Below the pieces are notes generated by a model, which saw only the letters and a list, made by a program, of their open reading frames with translations, did not search any database and had not been told where the DNA came from. A program made the translations under genes and the position numbers. Source: Prochlorococcus sp. AG-355-P16 (GTDB lineage: Bacteria > Cyanobacteriota > Cyanobacteriia > PCC-6307 > Cyanobiaceae). Taken from it: a stretch of 48,488 bases of DNA. The DNA lies in contig QCEQ01000010.1 of assembly GCA_003278525.1 (NCBI GenBank), positions 1 to 48,488 on the forward strand. The letters run 5' to 3'. Positions 1 through 10,128 of this stretch are shown here, one piece after another (position 1 is the stretch's first letter; each line of letters starts with the position of its first letter).

Positions 1-2
1 GT

Positions 3-524
3 ATCCAAACAAATATTATTGGGACTTCAAATGTTGTTTTGGCATGTATGAAAAGCAATATTAAATTAATTTATATTTCTACTGATTATGTATATCCTGG
101 AATTGATGGAAACTACAAAGAAGAAGATCCCTTGTCGCCCTTCTCAGAAGAAAATGATGGAATTTCAAAATATGGATGGTCAAAATTAGGAGGAGAATGT
201 GCAGTAAGGCTGTTAGATAGATTTTTGATTATAAGAGCATGCTTATGTGATTTCCCTTTCCCTCATAAAGCTGCTTTGGTAGACATTAAAAAGAGTCTGA
301 TTTTCACCAAAGATGCAGCTCCAATAATAATGAAATTGTTAGATTGCGATGGAATTATTAACTTAGGCGGAAAATCTCAAACAGTTTTTGATTTTGCAAA
401 AAATACTAATAAAAAAGTTTTGCCAATCAATAGAGACCAAGTAAAAGAAGTAAGGATTGCCCCTAATACTTCCATGGATATAAGTAAGCTTAATAAAATT
501 CTTTTGAAAAAAGATGTTCTATAA
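3..524 (+). CDS. NAD-dependent sugar-nucleotide epimerase/reductase (RmlD-like SDR), 3' part
   Basis: The gene enters from the left edge: the frame is open from base 3, reading IQTNIIGTSNVV before the first internal start codon, so the 5' end lies outside the window. The fragment shows the extended short-chain dehydrogenase pattern: the NIIGTSNV helix, the STDYVYPG strand with the catalytic Ser/Thr, and the YGWSK (YxxxK) catalytic pair. The cofactor-binding GxxGxxG end is missing because it is upstream. This part resembles dTDP-4-dehydrorhamnose reductase (RmlD) and related epimerases that make nucleotide sugars for the cell envelope. The exact substrate cannot be told from this half. Confidence 0.75.
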   Translation: MQTNIIGTSNVVLACMKSNIKLIYISTDYVYPGIDGNYKEEDPLSPFSEENDGISKYGWSKLGGECAVRLLDRFLIIRACLCDFPFPHKAALVDIKKSLIFTKDAAPIIMKLLDCDGIINLGGKSQTVFDFAKNTNKKVLPINRDQVKEVRIAPNTSMDISKLNKILLKKDVL

Positions 525-547
525 GAAATAATTTATTATAAATTTCA

Positions 548-621
<74 letters not shown>

Positions 622-765
622 ATTTATTTATTATATCCGACAGGCTATATTCGATACAATAAAAATAATCCTTTCAAATTATTTAGTAAATTAAAGATAA
701 GATCTGCAAATAGAATTATTTATAAAATTTCCCTAGAATGTATAGGTAACAAAGTTATTATTATT

Positions 766-1431
766 TTGAGTAAAAGGCTTTCAGAGAAACAAAAAGAAGA
801 GATTATTCAAAGTTTTTATAATGGAAAAACTTTGGATGAATTATCAGAAGAATTTAAATTTACTAAATTAACAATTACAAGACACTTAAAGAAATATCTA
901 GGAGATAATAAATTTAGAGAAATAAACGGCAAGAAAAAACTTCTCAGCAATACTTTTTTAAGTAATAAATACTCTTCAAAAAATGATGTCTTAGAACAAT
1001 CTGATAAAGAAATACTATCTCAGAAGAATTTAAAAGGAGATTTTAATGATGGTATAGCACCATTAGATCAATTTTTAGAATTAGTACCACTTGATTATGA
1101 GATTGAAAATAGCCCCCAAAAAGATTTATCTTCAATTTCTATATCAGATGTAGATTTACCTAGTACCGTTTATATGATTGTAGATAAAAATAGTGAATTA
1201 CAAACAAAACTTATAAAGGACTGCCCTGATTGGCAATTTCTCTCAGAAGATGAATTACTTAGAAAAACTATAGAAATATATCTTGACTTGAAAGTTGCTA
1301 AGAGATTTTGCAATAAAGAAGAAAAAGTAATTAAAGTTCCTAATACAGAAGTTTTTAAAATTGCCTCTCCTATATTGTTATCTAAGGGGATTTCTAGAAT
1401 TGTTTTGCTGGATAAATTGATATCGCTATAA
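766..1431 (+). CDS. Conserved cyanobacterial protein with N-terminal helix-turn-helix
   Basis: This is a 221-aa protein. Residues 1-45 form a helix-turn-helix of the resolvase/transposase-like type (KRLSEKQKEEIIQSF, then TLDELSEEF, then TKLTITRHLKKY), as in a DNA-binding domain. The middle is low-complexity and acidic. The C-terminal 85 residues are a separate ordered domain (CPDWQFLSEDELLRKTIEIY ... VIKVPNTEVFKIASPILLSK) that looks like a cyanobacteria-specific conserved region. TTG is the only usable start, because the frame is closed by TAA at 748. A DNA-binding or regulatory role is inferred from the HTH only; the true function is unknown. Confidence 0.75.
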   Translation: MSKRLSEKQKEEIIQSFYNGKTLDELSEEFKFTKLTITRHLKKYLGDNKFREINGKKKLLSNTFLSNKYSSKNDVLEQSDKEILSQKNLKGDFNDGIAPLDQFLELVPLDYEIENSPQKDLSSISISDVDLPSTVYMIVDKNSELQTKLIKDCPDWQFLSEDELLRKTIEIYLDLKVAKRFCNKEEKVIKVPNTEVFKIASPILLSKGISRIVLLDKLISL

Positions 1432-1656
1432 GTTATTATTCTTATTCTGAAAATTCAGTGGTAGAAGATTGCCAATTATTGATCCAGAAATAAAACTAAT
1501 ACCAATTATGAAACTTGTTGGTAATTCAACAGTTTCGTCAACTATAAAATTAACCTTTACTTTATTTGCGCTATTTTGTATCCCCAAAATCAATATAAAA
1601 AATAAACTTGAGTTAAATAAAAATGTAAAAAAAATTTTTTTTGCTATGAAGACCAT
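1426..1656 (-). CDS. Small membrane protein, LapA-domain-like (DUF1049)
   Basis: The 76-aa protein has two hydrophobic helices (about residues 7-25 and 48-65). The first helix ends in the LGIQNSANKVKVNF stretch, followed by TSFIIGISFISGSIIG, which matches the pattern of the LapA/YciS-like inner-membrane domain (helix, N-x-x-x-V-x-V-x-F, helix). It overlaps the convergent HTH gene by six bases and precedes rsmI on the same strand. An ORF also exists on the plus strand here, but only this strand gives a plausible membrane protein. The family assignment is by pattern and the function is unknown. Confidence 0.65.
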   Translation of the reverse strand: MVFIAKKIFFTFLFNSSLFFILILGIQNSANKVKVNFIVDETVELPTSFIIGISFISGSIIGNLLPLNFQNKNNNL

Positions 1657-1684
1657 AATCTAAACGTCAAGGGATATAAAGATT

Positions 1685-2548
1685 CTAATACAAATCATAT
1701 ATAAGACTTTTTGTGAGTTTATTTTTCTTCGCTAGATATTTTGAAGCAGCTGAAAGACTCAGCCCCGCTTCAATTAAATCACAAAGTTCTTTTTTTAAAA
1801 TAGGTTTATTAAATTTTTCGATTTCCGATTTTTTCCTACCTTTTATTACTATTGTAATTTCTCCCAATACCTCCATATTTTCAAAGTAACTTAAAACCTC
1901 GTCAATAGTATTGCCGACATGCTCTTCAAATTTTTTTGTCAATTCACGAGACACATGAATTTCTCTTTCTCCTCCACAAAAATCTTTTAATTCTTTAAGA
2001 AGTTTTATTATTCGATGTGGAGATTCATATATTATTGTAGTCTGCTCATTTCTACTTATTTTGTAAAAAATTTCTTCTCTTTCTACTTTCTTTTTTGGGA
2101 GAAAGCCTTCAAAGCAAAAATTTGAAGATGGCATTCCGCTTGCTACTAAAGCTGTTATCGCAGCACATGGTCCAGGGATGCAGATAACATCAATATTCTT
2201 TAATTTCGCATTAATTATTAGATCTTCTCCTGGATCGCAGATGCTTGGCATACCTGCGTCACTTACCAGCGCGACTGAATATCCTCCCTTTAGATTATCA
2301 ATTATACTTGATATTTTTTTATAAGAATTATGTTGATTAAAACTTATCAGTTTATTACTTATTGAGAACCTGCTCATTAATTTCTTAGTTTGTCTAGTGT
2401 CTTCACAAGCGATTAATGATACATTTTTCAGAATATTTAATGCTCTATTTGAAATATCATTTAGATTTCCTATTGGAGTACCCACGATGTATAAAACTCC
2501 TTTTTCAGGCTCTTCATTTCTATGCGATAATGTAGGATATAAACTCAT
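1685..2548 (-). CDS. rsmI: 16S rRNA (cytidine-1402-2'-O)-methyltransferase RsmI
   Basis: The 287-aa protein is of the usual RsmI length. The tetrapyrrole-methylase-type SAM fold is clear: GTPIGNL at residues 23-29, CEDTRQT at 48-54, SDAGMPSICDPG at 96-107, a PGPCA strand near 125, and IYESPHR further on. The family methylates the ribose of C1402 in 16S rRNA in the cytoplasm and thereby tunes the decoding centre. The start codon is separated from the divergent cysQ start by only three bases, so each gene's ribosome-binding and promoter signals must lie inside the other gene or be absent. Confidence 0.93.
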   Translation of the reverse strand: MSLYPTLSHRNEEPEKGVLYIVGTPIGNLNDISNRALNILKNVSLIACEDTRQTKKLMSRFSISNKLISFNQHNSYKKISSIIDNLKGGYSVALVSDAGMPSICDPGEDLIINAKLKNIDVICIPGPCAAITALVASGMPSSNFCFEGFLPKKKVEREEIFYKISRNEQTTIIYESPHRIIKLLKELKDFCGGEREIHVSRELTKKFEEHVGNTIDEVLSYFENMEVLGEITIVIKGRKKSEIEKFNKPILKKELCDLIEAGLSLSAASKYLAKKNKLTKSLIYDLY

Positions 2549-2551
2549 TTT

Positions 2552-3454
2552 GTGACTAAATTACCTATTGGTGTTGATATTAATCATCTTATCGATGATT
2601 TGAGAATTTTCAGTTGGGAAGCAAAAGATATTTTTCTTCACTATTTTCAAGTTGTAAAGGATAAAAAAAATATTATGAGCAACGAGGATATTAATGATCC
2701 TGTCACACACGCAGATATAAAAGTAAATAAATTGATTATCCGAAGAATCAATGAAAAATACAAAAATGTTAGTTGGGATATTTTGAGTGAAGAAAATGTG
2801 AAATTAATTTCCGAAAAGCGTAATTTTAATGCTGAATGGTTATGGGTATTTGATCCCTTAGACGGAACAAGAGACTTTATACAGGGTTCTGAAAATTATG
2901 CTATGCATCTAGCCCTGAATTATAAGAACAAACCAGTATTAGGGGTTGTTTTAATTCCTAGTAAGGGCGAATTATGGATTACTGATGGTAAAGAAACTTG
3001 GTATGAACTCAGGGACGGTATGAAGAGAAATTTTACAAATTCAAAAAAAAAGTCTTTCAAAGAACTTACTCTTGTTACGAGTAAAAATCATAAAAATTTA
3101 GTTCTTAATTCTTTAGTAGAACAAGTAAAATTTAAAAAAGTTATTTCAATGGGAAGTATCGGTTGTAAGATTGTTTCTATTTTAAAAGGTGAAAGCGATG
3201 TGTATATTTCTTTAAGTATGCCTGGACAAAACTGTCCAAAAGATTGGGACTTTGCTGCACCTGAGGCAATTTTAAAAGCGTCAGGTGGATCTCTAACAGA
3301 TTTAAATAATCAAGATATCAAATATAATCAAACAAAATTCCAGCAATGTGGAATAATCGTTGCATCAAACAATAGAGTCAATCATAAGAAATTATGCGAT
3401 TATTTAAAAGATGTTATCAGAGTAAATGATCTATATCCTCTTGATTATTTTTAA
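2552..3454 (+). CDS. cysQ: CysQ-like 3'(2'),5'-bisphosphate nucleotidase / inositol-phosphatase family
   Basis: The 300-aa protein has the metal-dependent phosphatase motifs of the inositol monophosphatase superfamily: DPVTHAD at residues 49-55, a SEE at 79-81, DPLDGTRDF at 101-109 and WDFAAPEAI at 232-240. CysQ members hydrolyse 3'-phosphoadenosine 5'-phosphate released in sulfate assimilation and sulfation. The start is GTG (2552), three bases from the divergent rsmI start. The stop overlaps the convergent pnp stop by four bases. Substrate preference (PAP versus inositol phosphate) cannot be settled by motif alone. Confidence 0.85.
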   Translation: MTKLPIGVDINHLIDDLRIFSWEAKDIFLHYFQVVKDKKNIMSNEDINDPVTHADIKVNKLIIRRINEKYKNVSWDILSEENVKLISEKRNFNAEWLWVFDPLDGTRDFIQGSENYAMHLALNYKNKPVLGVVLIPSKGELWITDGKETWYELRDGMKRNFTNSKKKSFKELTLVTSKNHKNLVLNSLVEQVKFKKVISMGSIGCKIVSILKGESDVYISLSMPGQNCPKDWDFAAPEAILKASGGSLTDLNNQDIKYNQTKFQQCGIIVASNNRVNHKKLCDYLKDVIRVNDLYPLDYF

Positions 3455-5616
3455 TTAAGAGGGGCAACAGGAGTTGGAGTTGGTTGGGGATAAGACATGC
3501 CTCCATTTTGCGAAACTCCTCTTAGCGTTAAATTGATCCTTCCTCTACTATCAATTTCACGAACTCTGACTGTTACATCATCTCCTTGCCTTACAACATC
3601 TTCTACTCGCTCCACTCTTGCTTCGGATAATTGAGAAATATGTACCATACCTTCTTTCCCTGGGAGGATTTCTACAAATGCACCGATTGGAATAATTCTT
3701 GTTACGACGCCAGAGAAAATTTCTCCTTCATGAACCTTTCTAGTTAATCCCTCTATTATCTTTTGAGCTTCTTCAGCTGCAGCCCCATCGTGGGAGGCGA
3801 TGGTCACTATGCCTCCGTCCTCAATATCGATTTTTGTGTTAGTCCTTTCAGTGATACCTTTTATAGTTCTTCCACCAGGTCCTATGACAGTTCCAATTAG
3901 TTCTGGATCTATCCTGAAGCTTAATAGTCTGGGAGCGTGTGGGGATAGAGATTCTTGAGGTTTGTCTATAGCTTCTTGCATTTTTTCTAATATATGAATC
4001 CTGGCTGGCCTCGCTTTTTTAATGGCATCAGAAATAACATTAACTGGTAAACCTGTGATTTTCATATCCATTTGTAATGCTGTTATACCTTTTTCAGTAC
4101 CGGCAACTTTGAAGTCCATATCTCCCAGAAAATCTTCAATTCCTTGTATGTCTGTAAGAATACGTATTTCTTTACCCTCCTTTATCAAACCCATAGCAGT
4201 TCCGCTCACCGGGGCTTTTAAAGGAACTCCTGCATCAAGCAATGAAAGTGTGCTTCCACATACTGATCCCATAGAAGTAGATCCATTAGAACTTAGTACT
4301 TCACTAACAACTCTTAATACGTATGGGAACGTTTCTTTCCCAGGGAGTACTGGGATTATGGCTCTCTCTGCTAATGCTCCATGACCGATTTCTCTTCTAC
4401 CCGGAGTTCGCATTGGCCTAGTTTCACCAACCGAAAAAGGCGGAAAATTATAATGATGCAAATATGTTTTCTCAGTACTGGGATTAAGGTCATCCATTTC
4501 TTGAGCATCACTCGGAGTTCCTAAAGTCGTTGTGGATAAAACTTGAGTTAACCCCCTTTGAAATAAAGCTGAACCATGAACTCTTTTTGGAAGTATTCCA
4601 GCTGAAGCAGATATCTTTCTAACTTCATCTAGATTTCTACCATCAACTCTTTTCCCTTCATTAATAATTTGTGATCTCATTAATTTCTTTGTAAGTTTCT
4701 TAAAGTCAGAACTTAATAACTTATCATTCTCTGATAGAAGAACTTTTAGTTGGTTATCTTCCTTCAGAGATTCAATTTTTTCTTGAGTTTCAACTTTTAT
4801 TTTTTCGAGTTCAAGATCCCTATCCTCTTTCGAATGATCAAATTTCTTTAAAACCAACTCAATAGCTTTTGTACAGTTTTTTTCCAAATAAGAAGGTAAT
4901 GTTTTATCCTGTTCAGGCTCCGATGGCTTAACCTGTTTTATTCCTAAATCTTTTAGTAAGTCCTCTTGAGATTTAATAAGTTCAGTAACCGCCTCATAAC
5001 CAAAATCTATGGCTTCGATAGTATCTTGCTCAGATAATTGGTTAGCACCTGCCTCAATCATTACAATACCGTCAGTAGATCCTGCAACGACAATATCTAA
5101 ATCTCCTTTTTCTATTTCTCTGTAGCTTGGATTTAAGATGAAATCATCACCAATCAACCCAACTCTAACGGCAGCCATTGGGCCATAGAACGGAATCTCT
5201 CCAAGTAGAGTTGCTATTGAAGCTCCTGTAACAGCTAAAACGTCTGCAGGTACTCTTTCATCTAAAGAAAGGCATGAGGCAACTATTTGTATTTCATCCC
5301 TCATCCATGAAGGGAAAAGAGGTCTCATTGGTCTATCTATCAATCTTGAGATTAAAGTAGCTCTTTCTGGAGGACGACCCTCTCTCCTCATAAATCCACC
5401 TGGAATTCTTCCTGCGGCATATAGTTTTTCCTCATAATCACAAATTAGAGGTAGAAAGTCTGAAACTTCTTTTTTCTTAGTTTTTGTCGCTGTAACTAAA
5501 AGAGATGTATCTCCACACTCAATCATTACTGATCCACTTGCTTGAGGAGCATATAGTCCTGTAGTTAGTCGTATCTCTCGTCCGTCAAACGTGATCGACT
5601 TATTTTGTCCTTCCAC
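3451..5616 (-). CDS. pnp: Polyribonucleotide nucleotidyltransferase (PNPase)
   Basis: At 721 aa this is full length for bacterial PNPase. It has two RNase PH-like domains: the first carries [19 protein letters not shown], and the second carries [16 protein letters not shown] and the metal-binding region [20 protein letters not shown] helical linker lies between them. A KH domain with [10 protein letters not shown] and a C-terminal S1 domain ([20 protein letters not shown]) follow. The enzyme degrades RNA phosphorolytically from the 3' end and can add tails. The gene stands alone between cysQ (convergent, 4-bp stop overlap) and rpsN upstream on the same strand, with about 180 bases of AT-rich spacer. 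Confidence 0.97.
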   Translation of the reverse strand: MEGQNKSITFDGREIRLTTGLYAPQASGSVMIECGDTSLLVTATKTKKKEVSDFLPLICDYEEKLYAAGRIPGGFMRREGRPPERATLISRLIDRPMRPLFPSWMRDEIQIVASCLSLDERVPADVLAVTGASIATLLGEIPFYGPMAAVRVGLIGDDFILNPSYREIEKGDLDIVVAGSTDGIVMIEAGANQLSEQDTIEAIDFGYEAVTELIKSQEDLLKDLGIKQVKPSEPEQDKTLPSYLEKNCTKAIELVLKKFDHSKEDRDLELEKIKVETQEKIESLKEDNQLKVLLSENDKLLSSDFKKLTKKLMRSQIINEGKRVDGRNLDEVRKISASAGILPKRVHGSALFQRGLTQVLSTTTLGTPSDAQEMDDLNPSTEKTYLHHYNFPPFSVGETRPMRTPGRREIGHGALAERAIIPVLPGKETFPYVLRVVSEVLSSNGSTSMGSVCGSTLSLLDAGVPLKAPVSGTAMGLIKEGKEIRILTDIQGIEDFLGDMDFKVAGTEKGITALQMDMKITGLPVNVISDAIKKARPARIHILEKMQEAIDKPQESLSPHAPRLLSFRIDPELIGTVIGPGGRTIKGITERTNTKIDIEDGGIVTIASHDGAAAEEAQKIIEGLTRKVHEGEIFSGVVTRIIPIGAFVEILPGKEGMVHISQLSEARVERVEDVVRQGDDVTVRVREIDSRGRINLTLRGVSQNGGMSYPQPTPTPVAPLN

Positions 5617-5795
5617 TGTTTAAATTATAAATCTATACATGTTTTATTCTTACATCTTAAAGGGTCATATTGAGTAAATTATTTAAATAAACTGTAAATA
5701 TTATAAAAAAGGTATAAAAAATTAATTTCTTGAAAAAAAAATTTGTTTATTGAGATTATAAAAAATATTAATAATTTATATCAAGAATTATTTTT

Positions 5796-6098
5796 CTACC
5801 AACTAGACTTTACAACTCCTGGAAGTTCACCATTGTGAGCTCTTTGTCTTAATTGATTTCTACATAAACCAAAATCTCTATAAACTCCTCTTGGTTTACC
5901 TGTGGCCCAACATCTATTTCTAACTCGATTAGGTGCAGAGTTCCTTGGAAGGCCTTGAATCTTTCTATGTATTTCTAACCTTTCCATTGGATCTTTTGCA
6001 GCATTAAATTCATCTAATAGTGATTTTCTCTTTGCAGCATATTTCTTTACAAGTTTTTTGCGTTTTACCTCTCTAGCAATCATGGACTTTTTTGCCAT
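5796..6098 (-). CDS. rpsN: 30S ribosomal protein S14
   Basis: This is a 100-aa S14 of the long, zinc-free type: there is no CxxC pair. The C-terminal signature [19 protein letters not shown] followed by [17 protein letters not shown] is unmistakable. The N-terminus is highly basic ([20 protein letters not shown]). It binds 16S rRNA in the head of the small subunit. In cyanobacteria rpsN commonly sits apart from the main ribosomal protein operon next to pnp, as here. Confidence 0.97.
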   Translation of the reverse strand: MAKKSMIAREVKRKKLVKKYAAKRKSLLDEFNAAKDPMERLEIHRKIQGLPRNSAPNRVRNRCWATGKPRGVYRDFGLCRNQLRQRAHNGELPGVVKSSW

Positions 6099-6159
6099 CT
6101 AAAAATTTTTGTAAACTTTCATTATTTTAACAGCTTGAATGTCAAATATTGAAATTTAA

Positions 6160-7239
6160 TTATTGGTTTAATAATCTTTGTACGATTAAAAGTTGACTTG
6201 TATCTCTAATAATAAGCAATACGCTTAATCCAACCAGCAGAAAGAAACTGGATTGAGTAACAACCATTTGTACTTTAACTGGTACAGGTTTTCCCCTAAA
6301 TCCTTCAATTAAAGTAAAAACTAGTTGACCTCCATCTAAAAGTGGTAAAGGCAGTGAGTTGAGAACTGCTAAATTTATAGATATTAAGGCCGCGAATAAT
6401 AATATACCTGTACCTCCCTGTTGTGATAGCTGAGCGCCAATTTCAACGATTTTTACCGGTCCACTTAATTGTTGGGCTGTTGAGGCGAAATTTGTTATTA
6501 AACCTTTATAACCTTGTATTGTTTTAACTAAAAGTGATGAAAACTCATGATTAGTGTATTTAAAAAGTTCGTATAAGTTTTTTGTTTTTTTAGTTTCTTT
6601 CCTTATATTTGGTTGTAATTGAGCGCCAATTGTGCCCTTACCATCTACATTTTTTGGGACTAAAGTTAAATCTTTTAAAAGTCCATCTCTCTCGATTTTT
6701 ATTGAAATAGGGTTCTCTGATGAATTTTGAATCTCTTTTACCAAGATAGAAACAGCTTGATCACCTGCTCCTAAAGTATTAGTTTCAATTTTTATGATTT
6801 TGTCGCCTGCCTCTAAGCCAGCTAGATCAGCAGCTTTATCTGGCTGTGTAGCTAAAACTAAAATCCCTGGTTCTGGCTCATAAGGTATTCCAACTGTAGT
6901 TACATTTAAAATTAAAATAGAATAAGCAAGAATTAAATTAGCAAATACTCCAGCAGATATTACGATCACCCTTTGTATTACTGGCCTATTTTTTAAAAGG
7001 TTTGGATCTTTTGGATCTATATTGTTAATTTCTTCATCAGGGAAGGAAACAAATCCCCCTAATGGGAAGGCTCTTAATGAATATGTTATGTCTTTATATT
7101 TTTTTTGAATTATAGATGGTCCAAATCCAATAGAAAATCCATCAACGTATATACCTTGTAAAATTGCGGCAAGAAAATGCCCCATCTCATGAAAAAAAAT
7201 AAGGAATCCTAAAACTGTTATTGAGGTTAAAACGTTCAT
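6160..7239 (-). CDS. rseP: Site-2-type membrane zinc metalloprotease (RseP/S2P family)
   Basis: The 359-aa integral membrane protein carries the zinc-binding HEMGH (residues 17-21) in the first transmembrane helix and LDGG (301-304) in the C-terminal membrane part, which are the two active-site elements of site-2 proteases. A PDZ-like domain lies between them (about residues 105-200; note GILVLATQPDKAADLAGLEA). The family cleaves anti-sigma factors and remnant signal peptides inside the membrane. It is followed at nine bases by serS upstream on the same strand. The client substrate is unknown. Confidence 0.9.
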   Translation of the reverse strand: MNVLTSITVLGFLIFFHEMGHFLAAILQGIYVDGFSIGFGPSIIQKKYKDITYSLRAFPLGGFVSFPDEEINNIDPKDPNLLKNRPVIQRVIVISAGVFANLILAYSILILNVTTVGIPYEPEPGILVLATQPDKAADLAGLEAGDKIIKIETNTLGAGDQAVSILVKEIQNSSENPISIKIERDGLLKDLTLVPKNVDGKGTIGAQLQPNIRKETKKTKNLYELFKYTNHEFSSLLVKTIQGYKGLITNFASTAQQLSGPVKIVEIGAQLSQQGGTGILLFAALISINLAVLNSLPLPLLDGGQLVFTLIEGFRGKPVPVKVQMVVTQSSFFLLVGLSVLLIIRDTSQLLIVQRLLNQ

Positions 7240-7248
7240 TAATTTATA

Positions 7249-8526
7249 CTAAGCTGTTTTTATAAAATTTGATCCAAAATATGGGACTAAAGCTTCTGGA
7301 AGCTTAACGCTCCCATCTGGTTGTTGGCCATTTTCAAGAATTGCAGCCATTGTTCTTCCAATTGCTAGACCACTGCCATTTAAAGTGTGTATAAATTGAT
7401 TTTTTTTATCAATCTTTGTTCTTATTGAAGATCTACGTGCTTGAAAGTCCCAGCAATTACTGCAACTAGAGATTTCTCTATAGCATTTACTACTTGGTAG
7501 CCAGACTTCAAGATCAAAAGTTCTACAAGAAGAGAATCCCAAATCTCCAGTACAAATATCTACTAATCTATAAGGCAGCTCAAGCTTTTTTAAAATACTT
7601 TCTGCATCAGAAGTAATCTGTTGATGTGCTTCTAAAGATTTACTTGGATCGCAAAGCCAATAAAGTTCAACCTTATTAAATTGATGAAGTCTTATTAAAC
7701 CTTTAGTATCCCTTCCATAACTTCCAGCTTCTCTCCTAAAACATGGGCTATACGCAACGTATTTAACAGGCAACTGCTTTGGATCAATAATCTCATTTTT
7801 ATTAAAAGCGGTCAGCGGAACTTCTGCTGTTGGAGAAAGCCACAGATCATCATTAGAACACTTAAAACTTTCATTTGAGAATTTTGGTAATTGACCAGAT
7901 CCTGTAAGACTTTCTGAATTTACTAAAGCTGGTGGCATCAATTCTAAATAACCATTTTTAGTATGGATGTCTAGCATGAAATTTATTAGTGCCCTTTCTA
8001 ATCTGGCACCGTTGCCAATGAGTGTAATAAAACGACTTTTTGAAATTTTAGTTGATTTTATAGAATCAAAAAGACTAAGACTCTCGCCTATTTCCACATG
8101 TGATTTAATATTCTCTTTTTTTAAATGATCTCCCCAAGTTTTTATTTGGACATTATCATTTTCATCTTTTCCAATTGGCGCATCTTTGCTAGGAAAATTT
8201 GGAAGATTATAAATCTCATTTTCTACTTCTTTATCTAATATTCTTTGTTTCTGTTCAAGTTCAGAAATTTTGATTCTGTATTCATTTCCTTTTTTCTTTA
8301 AATTTTTTAGTTCTGGAGAATCGTGATTTTGAGATGTGCTAATTTCTTGACCAATTAATTTACTTAATTTTTTACTATCTGATTGGAGGCTGGATATTTC
8401 TATATCAATTTCTTTTTTCTTAACTGTTAATTCATTTATGTGGGCTATGTTGTAAACTTTTCCTCTTAAGGATAAATTCTCTTCAACAGATAATGGATTT
8501 TCTCTTATTAATTTTTGATCTAACAC
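7249..8526 (-). CDS. serS: Seryl-tRNA synthetase
   Basis: The 425-aa class II synthetase is of normal length. The N-terminal 110 residues form the long antiparallel coiled coil that binds the long variable arm of tRNA-Ser. The catalytic core shows motif 2 ([17 protein letters not shown]), the serine/ATP pocket ([15 protein letters not shown]) and motif 3 ([17 protein letters not shown]). It charges tRNA-Ser, one of whose genes (CGA) is at 26449 in this window. It likely forms a transcription unit with the downstream protease gene. Confidence 0.97.
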   Translation of the reverse strand: MLDQKLIRENPLSVEENLSLRGKVYNIAHINELTVKKKEIDIEISSLQSDSKKLSKLIGQEISTSQNHDSPELKNLKKKGNEYRIKISELEQKQRILDKEVENEIYNLPNFPSKDAPIGKDENDNVQIKTWGDHLKKENIKSHVEIGESLSLFDSIKSTKISKSRFITLIGNGARLERALINFMLDIHTKNGYLELMPPALVNSESLTGSGQLPKFSNESFKCSNDDLWLSPTAEVPLTAFNKNEIIDPKQLPVKYVAYSPCFRREAGSYGRDTKGLIRLHQFNKVELYWLCDPSKSLEAHQQITSDAESILKKLELPYRLVDICTGDLGFSSCRTFDLEVWLPSSKCYREISSCSNCWDFQARRSSIRTKIDKKNQFIHTLNGSGLAIGRTMAAILENGQQPDGSVKLPEALVPYFGSNFIKTA

Positions 8527-8646
8527 TCTTTTTTTTTATACCTTAACTAAGATAGTTAATTTAAATTCATTATTAGGGATTTTTGACTAAAAATTAACTT
8601 AATTAATGATTCCTAACTTAGCGGATATTCTTAAAATATATTTCAG

Positions 8647-10113
8647 TTATGAGGCAGAACGGGCGCGCCCTGAAGATGACCATTCCTTTAGTAAATTAAT
8701 TTGTTCTTTAGCTGTTCTAGATAGGGGTACTAAATCAGAAACTGCTTTTATTAAATCTTTTTCCTGCAGTTCTCTATTTTCAGAGAAAGAAATGTGCATT
8801 CCCTCTATTACTGCTTGTTCAAGTTCTGCGCCTGAGAATCCAGCAGTTCTGTCGATGATGGTAGAGAGAGGAAAACTGTAACTTGGTCTTCTTTTCTTTA
8901 AGTGCAAATCTAGGATGCTTAATCTTTCATCTGAATTTGGTAAATCTAGAAAAAATATCTCATCAAACCTACCTTTTCTTAATAATTCAGCAGGAAGCTT
9001 ATCAATAGCATTAGCTGTAGCAATGACAAAAACAGCAGATTCTTTTTCAGCCATCCAGGTTAGCAAACTTGCCAAAACCCTCTGACTTGTTCCTCCATCA
9101 CTTCTAGCATCACCACCAAAGCCCTTATCAATTTCATCGATCCAAAGGATACATGGAGACATTGCCTCAGCTCTTAATATTGTTTCTCTTGTTCTTGCCT
9201 CGCTTGAACCAACAAGGCTAGAAAATAGTCTTCCAACATCTAATCTTAGTAGCGGCATCGACCAAGTCTTAGAAATTGATTTTGCTGTAAGCGATTTCCC
9301 CGTTCCTTGCGCTCCAACGAGCAAGACTCCCTTGGGAATAGGTAATCCATAATCTCTAGCTTCTTTAGAAAAGGCCCTGTATCTTTGATTAAGCCAAATT
9401 TTTAAAACATTTAAACCACCAATATCATCTTGACTTGAATTTGTTTCGAAAAATTCTAAAATTTCACTTCTGGCGATAACTTGTTTTTTCTCTTCAAGTA
9501 TATCCTTAATATCTTCTTTACTTATTTTTCCTCTTTGAGCGAGAGCCTTTGCAGTGACTTGCTTTACTTTTATTTCAGTAAGTCCACTTGAAGCTATGGA
9601 AAGTTCGTTTAAGTCTTTTTCCTCAAGATTTGAATTGGTATTTATAGCAATTTTTTTTATTAGATTTTTCAATTCTTTTTGATCAGGTAAAGGTAAATTT
9701 AAAATTGTCATTAATTCATCCAGCTCTTCTGATGATGGAAATATATGAGAACTAATAATTAAATTATGATTAGTTTTCTTAAGTGCTGAAGATAGTTCTT
9801 TAATAGTTCTGTTTATAGATGGATCATCATAAAACTTATGAAAATCTTTTACTAATAAAACAGTTGAAAATTCAGGGCTTTGTTCCTTAAGCCAATTAAG
9901 GACTCCAAGCGGATTGTTAGAAAATTTACCTTGTTCATTTATTAATCCTTTAATGCCACTAACACAATCCCAGCAAACGAATCTTTTAATATTTAATCTT
10001 TCACAAGAAAAGTTAACTAATTTTTCTAATCTTTCCTCTTCTTTAGTCCTGATCCAAATTAATGAAGCTCTTGATTTTATAAGTAATTCTAAATTTCTAC
10101 ACCAAGAATTCAT
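8647..10113 (-). CDS. ycf46: AAA ATPase, Ycf46-like
   Basis: The 488-aa protein has a C-terminal AAA module: Walker A GAQGTGKS (267-274), Walker B CILWIDE (321-327), sensor-1 ATANAIDKLP and the arginine finger region LLRKGRFDEIFFLDLP. The N-terminal about 210 residues form the degenerate P-loop-like domain typical of Ycf46, a protein encoded in some plastids and all cyanobacteria. Work in Synechocystis connects Ycf46 with CO2 utilisation, but its client is not defined. A long antisense ORF at the 3' end is a shadow. An AT-rich spacer of about 120 bases lies between this gene and serS. Confidence 0.85.
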   Translation of the reverse strand: MNSWCRNLELLIKSRASLIWIRTKEEERLEKLVNFSCERLNIKRFVCWDCVSGIKGLINEQGKFSNNPLGVLNWLKEQSPEFSTVLLVKDFHKFYDDPSINRTIKELSSALKKTNHNLIISSHIFPSSEELDELMTILNLPLPDQKELKNLIKKIAINTNSNLEEKDLNELSIASSGLTEIKVKQVTAKALAQRGKISKEDIKDILEEKKQVIARSEILEFFETNSSQDDIGGLNVLKIWLNQRYRAFSKEARDYGLPIPKGVLLVGAQGTGKSLTAKSISKTWSMPLLRLDVGRLFSSLVGSSEARTRETILRAEAMSPCILWIDEIDKGFGGDARSDGGTSQRVLASLLTWMAEKESAVFVIATANAIDKLPAELLRKGRFDEIFFLDLPNSDERLSILDLHLKKRRPSYSFPLSTIIDRTAGFSGAELEQAVIEGMHISFSENRELQEKDLIKAVSDLVPLSRTAKEQINLLKEWSSSGRARSAS

Positions 10114-10128
10114 TATTTAAGATTTTGA

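Noticed and set aside
1469..1663. 64-aa plus-strand ORF opposite the LapA-like gene
   Set aside because: It is antisense to a frame with clear membrane helices and a LapA-like pattern; the plus-strand product has no family-like features.
4022..4384. 120-aa plus-strand ORF inside pnp
   Set aside because: Fully antisense to the highly conserved PNPase core; a shadow frame.
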